In this document: positions 14,471 through 19,461 of the stretch, piece after piece
Layout: every line of letters starts with the position of its first letter
Position numbering within the stretch: position 1 is the first letter of the stretch
NCBI GenBank assembly: GCA_004298675.1
Contig: SCRI01000041.1
Coordinates: forward strand, 1 to 19,461
Reading direction: 5' to 3'
Length of the DNA: 19,461 nucleotides
From: a bacterium
Lineage (GTDB): Bacteria > Vulcanimicrobiota > Vulcanimicrobiia > Vulcanimicrobiales > SCRA01
The notes under the pieces: generated by a model
The model's input: only the letters and a program-made list of their open reading frames with translations
What the model was told of the DNA's origin: nothing
Database searches by the model: none
Made by a program: the position numbers and the translations under genes

Positions 14471-14791
14471 AGGATGCTCACCTTGGTCCTGCGCCGGCTT
14501 GCACCGTGCCGTGGAGGCTTCCAGCGCGTCCAGCAGCGTGCGGGTAATCTCGTCGTCGCGCCCATCGTGCCGGTACGGCTTCGGATCGGCGCTCTCGACA
14601 ACCGTCGCGACTACCTTAGGATACGAGGCCCTGATTGCCCTACGTACTGGAGTGGCGCGCGGTAGCAGTTTAACTTGCTCTTGTGAAAGGCGCACTTCGC
14701 ATGCCTCCTCTCATCCCTTCCCTACCATAATCAACTATTTATCACAGCATAAAAGTTTCGCCGGGCAGGCATTGCGAAGAAACCTTCGCAG
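14416..14791. repeat. Right end of the arginine cluster, also present at 3298-3670
   Basis: About 375 bases from the last codons of the ureohydrolase through the antisense small gene and its 5' region match 3298-3670 at about 75-80% by eye. Upstream of the small gene, conserved blocks include TTCTTCGCAA and a TATGnTGTGATAAA element, a probable shared promoter. Similarity ends near 14791, before the toxin-antitoxin operator. Confidence 0.75.
14426..14695 (-). CDS. Orphan small protein, paralogue B, antisense to the ureohydrolase tail
   Basis: This 89-residue basic protein starts at GTG 14695 behind a perfect AGGAGG at 8 nt. It is about 74% identical by eye to the product at 3308-3574, sharing LLPRATPVRRA, YPKVVA, VVESAD, TRTLLDALE and DEYV-stop. 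The gene converges on the ureohydrolase gene and overlaps its last 45 coding bases, so transcripts of the two could interfere. Cysteine 65 is unique to this copy. No known domain, membrane segment or signal peptide is visible. Retention of start, ribosome site, frame and stop in two diverged copies argues that it is translated. Confidence 0.6.
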   Translation of the reverse strand: MRLSQEQVKLLPRATPVRRAIRASYPKVVATVVESADPKPYRHDGRDDEITRTLLDALEASTARCKPAQDQGEHPSVRWLRGRIIDEYV

Positions 14792-14816
14792 TCGGTGCTA
14801 CCGCAGCGGCCATATG

Positions 14817-14863
14817 TCCATATTGCTATTATGGATAAATACGCTGGCAGAGTATGCTATACT
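14817..14863 (+). promoter_or_regulatory. Toxin-antitoxin promoter and operator
   Basis: TCCATA and TATGGA form a perfect 6-bp inverted repeat around a 7-bp spacer (14817-14835). Downstream, TGCTATACT is an extended -10 box with TATACT at 14858-14863. Transcription would start about 7 nt later, at or next to the antitoxin ATG (14870), so the mRNA is probably leaderless. The inverted repeat lies in the -35 region, where an antitoxin or toxin-antitoxin complex would repress. Confidence 0.55.
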
Positions 14864-14869
14864 GCGAGT

Positions 14870-15097
14870 ATGCCCAAGATTTCCATGCTGATCCCGGACG
14901 CCGACCTTGCCGCCATCGACGATGTGGCCGACCACAACCGGACTGCCTTCATGATACGTGCCGCTCTCGACGCCGCTGCCCATATCAAGCGGCAACGCGA
15001 GGACGCCGAGGTTCGCCGCATTTGCGCGAGTACGTCTAAACGTGATCGCCGCATCAGCAAAGACTACGAGCCCACGCTCAAGGACGGATTGGAGTGA
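14870..15097 (+). CDS. Ribbon-helix-helix antitoxin (MazE/CopG type)
   Basis: The 75-residue product begins MPKISMLIPDADLAAIDDVA, followed by HNRTAFMIRAALDAAAHIK: one beta strand and two helices as in ribbon-helix-helix DNA-binding antitoxins. The charged tail (KRDRRISKDYEPTLKDGLE) would wrap and neutralise the toxin. The ATG at 14870 follows an extended -10 box by 6 nt, which favours it over the longer frame from 14795. The stop overlaps the toxin start (GTGA), giving translational coupling. The pair probably represses its own promoter through the inverted repeat at 14817-14835. Confidence 0.8.
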   Translation: MPKISMLIPDADLAAIDDVADHNRTAFMIRAALDAAAHIKRQREDAEVRRICASTSKRDRRISKDYEPTLKDGLE

Positions 15098-15444
15098 CGT
15101 CGCTCGCTTACCAGCGCGGCGACGTCGTTTGGGTCGATCTCGATCCAGCCACGGGCTCAGAGATCAACAAGTGCCGTCCTTGCTTGATCGTTCAGCGCAA
15201 TGCCGCCAACGAGACCTCGCCGACGACCATCGTGGCCCCCATCGGCGATGCGCGCGGCGCCAAGGGGAACGTCCTCAACATCTTCCTAGCCGCGGGGACT
15301 GGCGGCGTGCGCAAGGATAGCCTCGTCATCTGCAATCAGATTCGTACGATCGACGCCGTCCGGATCGACGGGAAACTTGGCGCCGTTCCCGCGCCCGTCA
15401 TGGCCGCGGTCGAGAAGGGCGTTCGCGTCATCCTGGATCTCTAG
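15094..15444 (+). CDS. mazF: MazF/PemK-type endoribonuclease toxin
   Basis: The 116-residue product matches the MazF/PemK fold: QRGDVVWVDLDPATGSEINK followed by CRPCLIVQ at the start, TTIVAPIGDA in the middle, DSLVICNQIRTIDAVRI, and a C-terminal helix (MAAVEKGVRVILDL). The RxCLIV strand, and the conserved Arg-Thr-Ile segment that carries the catalytic residues of these mRNA interferases, are present. The GTG start overlaps the antitoxin stop by GTGA. The protein would cleave mRNA when the antitoxin is degraded. It sits at the outer boundary of the duplicated arginine-cluster segment, a typical place for an accessory toxin-antitoxin module. Length is normal. Confidence 0.88.
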   Translation: MTSLAYQRGDVVWVDLDPATGSEINKCRPCLIVQRNAANETSPTTIVAPIGDARGAKGNVLNIFLAAGTGGVRKDSLVICNQIRTIDAVRIDGKLGAVPAPVMAAVEKGVRVILDL

Positions 15445-15482
15445 CAGGCTAGTGCACGTCGTTTCCACCTTGTCCATACGCT

Positions 15483-15504
15483 CTCCACAATCGTGGAGTA
15501 CGAT
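15483..15504 (+). promoter_or_regulatory. Inverted repeat and -10 box before the Met-rich protein gene
   Basis: CTCCAC-AATC-GTGGAG (15483-15498) is a perfect 6-bp inverted repeat directly abutting TACGAT (15499-15504), a plausible -10 box 6 nt before ATG 15511. No good -35 is visible, as expected if an activator bound at the repeat. A copper-responsive regulator would suit the genes, but that is inference. Confidence 0.4.
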
Positions 15505-15510
15505 AGTCGC

Positions 15511-15870
15511 ATGAACACCAGAACATTTACCCTCGCGCTCGTCGCGGCCGCGGCTATCGGCGGCCTAGGAGTGGCACAGGCCGATACTCAAACGCCAGCG
15601 GCGGCCACCACCGCACCGGCTCCGCCGACGATGCACCCCGGAAACATGGGCTCCGCAAACATGGGCTCCGGCGGTATGACGATGCAGATGATGATGGGCA
15701 ACGACCCTGTTGCAAGCTGCACCAAGATGATGAACAACGTCGCTTCGGACCCGGCCCTCCACCGGCGTATGAATGGTGCCATGCGAGGGTTTTCGTCCAA
15801 CGAGACCGGGCATGGCTCCATGATGCCAAACGATAATCAAGACGGGAAGGGTATCGGCACAGGCCACTAG
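15511..15870 (+). CDS. Secreted methionine-rich protein, probable copper binder
   Basis: The product is 119 residues from ATG 15511 (an upstream in-frame ATG at 15493 falls inside the inverted repeat). A Sec signal peptide (MNTRTFTLALVAAAAIGGLGVAQA) precedes a mature part of about 95 residues with 14 methionines in clusters such as NMGSANMGSGGMTMQMMMG, KMM and SMM, several histidines and one cysteine (SCTKMM). Met-rich extracytoplasmic proteins commonly bind Cu(I). It stops 3 nt before the multicopper oxidase gene, so the two form an operon. A role as copper store or chaperone for the oxidase is inferred. The family was not recognised by name. Confidence 0.75.
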   Translation: MNTRTFTLALVAAAAIGGLGVAQADTQTPAAATTAPAPPTMHPGNMGSANMGSGGMTMQMMMGNDPVASCTKMMNNVASDPALHRRMNGAMRGFSSNETGHGSMMPNDNQDGKGIGTGH

Positions 15871-15873
15871 CGT

Positions 15874-17307
15874 ATGAACCGGGGCGAATTATTACGATCA
15901 CTTGCTGCGGCTGGAACGGCCGCAGCGTCTCTGCCGCTTAAGGCAAGCGCCGCGCGGCCGCCGGACCACGTGATCACCGTGGAGGAAGCCTCATGGGAGG
16001 TGCGGCCCGGCTTGACAGTCCGCACGAAGACGTACGGAGGTGCGGTCCCAGCCAAGATCCTGCGCCTGCACGAAGGTAGCCAAGTTGCCGTGGAAGTGCG
16101 TAATCGCACGGCGCTTGCCCAATCGATATCCTGGCACGGGATGGTCGTCCCCGATTGGGTGGACGGCTTGGCAACGCCGGACGTCCCGCCGGGCGGCACG
16201 CGTACCTACTCGTTCACGGCAACACCGGCAGGCACGCGACTGTATCACTCCGTCAACGGCGGCGGGATGTTCAGCGGCATGTTCGGACCGCTCATCATCG
16301 AGCCCAAGAGCGAACCCGGTGCCTACGATCGCGACATCATACTCGTCCTGCACGAGTTCCAGCACTCGATTCCGGCGCAAGGAGTCATGGCCGACGACCG
16401 GCTACCAGGCTCACCGACGCTCTCAGCGCCTGCTATGGCCATGATGGGCGCCGGCGGCATGATGGGTGGTGGCGGCGGCATGATGGGCGGCGGCGGCATG
16501 CAGAACATGCTGATGCACGATGCCGAGTACACCGTCTATTCCATCAATGGCAAAGCGCTGGGAGCGGGCGATCCGATCCGGGTAAAGCGAGGAGAGCGGG
16601 TCCGCTTTCGCATCATCAACGCCAGTGCAACGCTCACGCACCGTCTTGCCCTGCCTGGGCACCGCTTCCTGATCACTCACCTCGACGGCAACCCGGTGCC
16701 ACGGCCGCGTATGCTCGACGCCGTGGAAGTCGGCTGCGGTGAGCGCGTGGATGCCATCGTGACGATGGACGCCCCAGGCGTGTGGGTTCTCGGCAGCACG
16801 GTGCGGAAGGCGCGCACGCTTGGCCTCGGCGTGGTGATCGCCTACGACGGAGCGCGCGGTGAGGCGATCTGGCGCGACGATTCACGAGACCGGTTCACCT
16901 ATGAGGCATTCGGTAACCCCGGCAAAGCCGAGCGTGTCGACGGCAGCTTCGATCTGGTCCTACGAAAGTCGCCAGTTGCACCTGACGCCTGGAGCATCGA
17001 CGGCGCACTGTATCCAGATACGCCACGCCTAGAGGTACGCAAAGGCGGAACCTACCTCATCCGCTTCTCGAACATGTCGATGATGGAGCACCCGATGCAC
17101 ATCCTAGGCAACGGCTTCGAGCTTGCGCGCGTTGATGAGATTTCGACGTCCGGGATCCACAAAGACGTGGTAGTCGTGCGCCCCATGATGGGAAGATCCG
17201 AGTTGCTCTTCCGGGCGGACAACCCCAACGGAGGCCGCTTCCTGCTCATGTGTCATAACTGGCAACACATGGAGGGCGGGCTAGCCTCCGTGCTCGCGTA
17301 CACCTGA
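15874..17307 (+). CDS. Multicopper-oxidase-like protein with incomplete trinuclear site and Met-rich loop
   Basis: This exported protein has 477 residues and three cupredoxin-like domains; the N-terminal hydrophobic leader lacks a twin-arginine pair. Type 1 copper ligands are intact: His406 (EHPMH), Cys460 and His465, with Leu470 at the axial position. The trinuclear cluster is not: the HxHG motif reads S86-W-H88-G, HxH reads H125-S-V127, HxxHxH reads H406-P-M-H409-I-L411, and HCH reads M459-C-H461. Four of eight cluster histidines are therefore replaced. A Met/Gly loop (about residues 188-214) resembles cuprous-oxidase inserts. O2 reduction is doubtful; electron transfer or copper binding is more likely. 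It is downstream of the secreted Met-rich protein. Confidence 0.85.
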   Translation: MNRGELLRSLAAAGTAAASLPLKASAARPPDHVITVEEASWEVRPGLTVRTKTYGGAVPAKILRLHEGSQVAVEVRNRTALAQSISWHGMVVPDWVDGLATPDVPPGGTRTYSFTATPAGTRLYHSVNGGGMFSGMFGPLIIEPKSEPGAYDRDIILVLHEFQHSIPAQGVMADDRLPGSPTLSAPAMAMMGAGGMMGGGGGMMGGGGMQNMLMHDAEYTVYSINGKALGAGDPIRVKRGERVRFRIINASATLTHRLALPGHRFLITHLDGNPVPRPRMLDAVEVGCGERVDAIVTMDAPGVWVLGSTVRKARTLGLGVVIAYDGARGEAIWRDDSRDRFTYEAFGNPGKAERVDGSFDLVLRKSPVAPDAWSIDGALYPDTPRLEVRKGGTYLIRFSNMSMMEHPMHILGNGFELARVDEISTSGIHKDVVVVRPMMGRSELLFRADNPNGGRFLLMCHNWQHMEGGLASVLAYT

Positions 17308-17362
17308 GCGCCTCACAGCTAGCCCCTGGCTCCCACCTACTTCACTCGCAACACGGATTCGA

Positions 17363-17387
17363 CGGCCGCAGCGATCTGCTGCGGCCG
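17363..17387. terminator. Perfect GC-rich hairpin between convergent genes
   Basis: CGGCCGCAGC and GCTGCGGCCG form a perfect 10-bp stem with loop GATCT, 56 bases after the oxidase gene and 51 before the end of ccsB. There is no flanking T-run, so it is not a canonical intrinsic terminator, but its position between converging genes suits a bidirectional transcription end or RNA-stabilising hairpin. Confidence 0.5.
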
Positions 17388-17437
17388 GAGCAAATTCCGG
17401 ACGACAGCCCTGCGCGTAAGCAGCGGCATGTGGACCG

Positions 17438-18427
17438 CTACACCTTGTAGCTATGGAGACCGCTGATCCAGATGTTGACGCCCAAGTAACAGAACATGAT
17501 CGTAGCAAAGCCGAGCACGCTGATCCAACTCGTGCGCAGACCACGCCACTGGCCGCGCGTGTGCAGATGCATGTAGGAGAGGTAAACGATCCAACTAACC
17601 AGCGCCGACGTCTCCTTGGGATCCCACTGCCAATACGCACCCCAGGCCTCTTTCGCCCACATGGCGCCCATAATAATGCCAAGCGAGAGTAATGGCAGGC
17701 CAACGGCGATGATGCGATAGGTGATGACGTCGAGCTTCGCAAGCGCTGGCATTCCGATTAGCCACCGCGCGATCGAATCGCCCTGCGCCGCCGCGAGCGC
17801 AAGCCCTGGGGTCTCGTCTTGTACGGCACTCCCCGTGCGATCGGCGAGCAGTCTGGCCATTGCCATGGAGCCGACATCGGCACCGGCAGTGGCCGGCTGA
17901 AGGCCGACGCTCCGAAGTTGTGCTCGGCCACCGATGTGACGGCGCTCCAGGTAGTACTTCATCAAGTACAGGACGCTAGAGCAGAACGCCAGCAGGAACG
18001 CCGCGTACGAAGCCACGACCGTCGGAACATGGATCGCCAGCCAGTATGATTGCAGGGCAGGCACAAGTGGGCGATACCCTTCGTTCCACGTCCCAGCATA
18101 GACAAGGAAAAAGTCCGCGACGAGCAAGACGAAGCCGCCAAGATACCAAATGCGGTACTGCCTCGCAAAGATCAGGTAGAGCAATACCGAGAAAGCGACG
18201 AACAGCGAGAGGGAATCGTAAAGGTTTGATGTAGGCGACCAGCCCGTTGAGAGAGCCTCCGAGATAAGCGCCGCAGCCTGCAACGCAAGTCCAACGATGG
18301 CGAATGGCACGCCGAGCATCACCTGCCACGGCACGCGCCAAAGAAAGTACGCGAAGAGCGACAGCGCGGCTACCGCGTAGCTTACTACCGCAAGCGCATA
18401 GAAGATCGTTACCAACGACTCGATCAT
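17438..18427 (-). CDS. ccsB: System II cytochrome c biogenesis protein CcsB (ResC/CcsA family)
   Basis: This 329-residue integral membrane protein has about eight hydrophobic segments. The haem-binding tryptophan-rich signature is WGAYWQWDPKET (262-273), and candidate axial histidines are His133 (LAIHVP) and His325 (GLHSY). In system II it exports haem and, with ResB, attaches it to apocytochrome c outside the membrane. A loop at about 165-222, rich in Ala, Gly and Gln, is longer than in many relatives. An AGGAGGT lies 9 nt before the ATG. It lies downstream of the damaged ccdA on the same strand, the usual order for this pathway; no resB is in view. Confidence 0.92.
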   Translation of the reverse strand: MIESLVTIFYALAVVSYAVAALSLFAYFLWRVPWQVMLGVPFAIVGLALQAAALISEALSTGWSPTSNLYDSLSLFVAFSVLLYLIFARQYRIWYLGGFVLLVADFFLVYAGTWNEGYRPLVPALQSYWLAIHVPTVVASYAAFLLAFCSSVLYLMKYYLERRHIGGRAQLRSVGLQPATAGADVGSMAMARLLADRTGSAVQDETPGLALAAAQGDSIARWLIGMPALAKLDVITYRIIAVGLPLLSLGIIMGAMWAKEAWGAYWQWDPKETSALVSWIVYLSYMHLHTRGQWRGLRTSWISVLGFATIMFCYLGVNIWISGLHSYKV

Positions 18428-18543
18428 ATTACCGCTACCTCCTCGTAGCGTTGCGGCACACCCCCACCGTCATGAGGGGCGTTCCCACTGTGGCCTAGTA
18501 TGCCAACGGTGTGTGGAGGGCGTGTGGAGAGTCGCAGGTCCGC

Positions 18544-18690
18544 CTACGCGGTACGATGTGCATACGCGGCTGTCAGAGACTCGACGCTTTGCCCGGTCAA
18601 CAGCGAGAAGTACGCGGGAAGCAGCGGCAGGACGCACGGCGAGATGCATGAGACGAGCCCAGCGATGAAAGCAGCGCCGATCGTCACCAT
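18544..18690 (-). pseudogene. Second, truncated ccdA N-terminus fused to the first copy
   Basis: From the ATG at 18690, 48 codons encode the first helix of CcdA with the active-site SPCVLPLLPAYFSLLTGQSV and then end at HRTA-stop, just where homologues continue into the HALAFVLGF helix. No stop separates it from the preceding copy. Both this piece and the IS-proximal piece of the first copy contain a QSV codon triplet, which suggests two tandem genes rather than one permuted gene. Confidence 0.6.
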
Positions 18691-19350
18691 GCCGGCAGTG
18701 GCGTCAGGCCCCGTCCCAACATTCGCCAGGAACGGGAATGCCTGGTAAATCCACCCCAGGAACCGCAGAAACGAACCTGTGACGAGAACGACGCCGGTTA
18801 CGATCACGAGCAGGCCAGCAAAGCGCTCGATGGCCGCGAGAAGCGGTCGCAGCCGTGCCAACGCCGGCAGGGCATACTGTAATCCGAACGCCATGGCGAG
18901 AACGGGACGGCAAGACCGGCGGAGTAGACCACCAGCAGGAGCGTGCCGCTCGTCACGGTGCGAGCGCTCCCGGCCATAGCGAGGACCGCGGCCAAAATTG
19001 GACCGATGCAGGGGGTCCAACCCGCGGCGAAGCCGATCCCCGCGATAGTCGATCCGGCGTACCCGAATCGCCCCAGCCGGAAGCGGAGGCGGCGATCCAT
19101 CGCGAGAAACCGCAGCCGGAAGACGCCGAGCATATTGAGGCCGAGAACGATGACCAGCGCGCCGACGGCGCGCCCTAGAAAGCCGCGCCAAGTTATAAAC
19201 GCGGAACCGATCGCGCTTGCCGCTGCTCCCTCCGCGACGAACACGAGAGTGAAGCCCAATACGAACGCGAATGCGTGAACGACGACGCTCCGGCGGTGTA
19301 TCTCCAACCTCAGCTCGGACTCTTACGAACCACTGACACTTTGAAGCTGG
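18544..19350 (-). pseudogene. ccdA: ccdA (cytochrome c biogenesis thiol transporter), broken and partly duplicated
   Basis: CcdA moves reducing power across the membrane for cytochrome c maturation. The remains read, in order: ESELRLEIHRRSVVVHAFAF onward, GWTPCIGPILAAVLA with one active cysteine, VYSAGLAVPF, then a -1-type frameshift near 18900, then LAMAFGLQYALPALARLRPL, the last helix and FLANVG. The normal N-terminal helix with SPCVLP is absent here and replaced upstream by a stop (19325-19323) and an IS3 end at about 19352. Instead an N-terminal CcdA piece (GAAFIAGLVSCISPCVLPLL, 18544-18690) is fused in frame at the C-terminus and stops after 48 codons. A full functional protein cannot come from this segment. 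Confidence 0.8.
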
Positions 19351-19351
19351 T

Positions 19352-19461
19352 CCGGTTTCGTGGAGAGTTTGTGATTGGACATCAGGCGGGCTGACTCATG
19401 CGGCGCTCGAAGTCCATGGGTGAGAGGAAGCCGATTGACGTGTGTCGGCGGTGTGGGTTGT
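19352..19461 (-). mobile_element. End of an IS3-family insertion sequence
   Basis: The element appears to end at TGAAGCTGGTCCGGTTTCG (from about 19352), a TGA-start terminal repeat of the kind seen in IS3-family elements, followed by the 3' end of its transposase gene. The other end lies beyond the window, so the inverted repeat and any target duplication cannot be checked. It separates ccdA from its N-terminal coding part. Confidence 0.65.
19382..19461 (-). CDS. IS3-family transposase OrfB, C-terminal 25 residues (5' part outside window)
   Basis: The frame, open at the right edge, reads NPHRRHTSIGFLSPMDFERR then MSQPA-stop. This is the conserved tail of the IS3-family DDE integrase domain (YNxxRRHSxLGYLSPxxFE). 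The catalytic residues lie outside the window. Its stop is 30 bases from the presumed element end, as is normal for these elements. Confidence 0.85.
   Translation of the reverse strand, partial: NPHRRHTSIGFLSPMDFERRMSQPA

Noticed and set aside
16428-16512. ATGATGGGCGGCGG-like tandem DNA repeat
   Set aside because: It encodes the Met/Gly loop of the multicopper oxidase and stays in frame; it is a protein feature rather than a separate DNA repeat.
18511-18530. GTGTGGAG direct repeat between ccsB and the ccdA fragment
   Set aside because: Only two 8-bp copies with a 3-bp spacer; too little to call a regulatory site or array.

Overview
The window is GC-rich bacterial DNA packed with short operons, relics and rearrangements. 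No rRNA, tRNA or CRISPR array was seen. No gene fixes the phylum. System II cytochrome c maturation (CcsB, CcdA), a Met-rich multicopper oxidase, and several start codons sitting 6-13 nt after a -10 box (apparently leaderless mRNAs) suggest an environmental, aerobic, high-GC lineage such as Eremiobacterota or a relative. That assignment is a low-confidence inference.

Left part (1-4083, mostly minus strand): a six-hairpin-type glycoside hydrolase runs off the left edge, preceded by two doubtful small secreted or membrane ORFs. A poorly coding stretch follows, then a two-gene unit (MerF-like membrane protein plus NrtS-like nitrate/nitrite transporter) behind a near-consensus promoter with an inverted repeat in its spacer. 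Positions 3233-3670 are a relic: the left end of the arginine cluster found at 8761-14791 is joined directly to its right end, with about 5.6 kb missing. A 5'-truncated phosphinothricin-type acetyltransferase follows.

Middle part (4084-8718): a TetR regulator (5854-6456) and a downstream unit of a 51-aa protein plus a DHA2-type MFS exporter share the operator TGAGnnnTCAGTC. An FMN-dependent alpha-hydroxy-acid dehydrogenase lies upstream of tetR. Two small plus-strand genes (DUF6582-like, DUF2442-like) follow.

Arginine cluster (8761-14791): a LysR regulator is divergent from an M24 metallopeptidase, an ornithine aminotransferase (RocD), a periplasmic amino-acid-binding protein and an arginase/agmatinase-family ureohydrolase. 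The last two overlap by ATGA. The likely logic is uptake or release of an arginine-like compound, hydrolysis to ornithine (or an analogue), then transamination. A small orphan protein is encoded antisense to the ureohydrolase 3' end, and its paralogue lies in the relic at 3308-3574.

Right part (14817-19461): a MazEF-type toxin-antitoxin pair, a secreted Met-rich small protein with a multicopper oxidase that keeps its type 1 copper ligands but lacks half of the trinuclear-cluster histidines, then (convergent) CcsB and a broken ccdA. The ccdA locus has a frameshift, a partial second N-terminus fused in frame at its end, and an IS3-family insertion whose transposase tail reaches the right edge.
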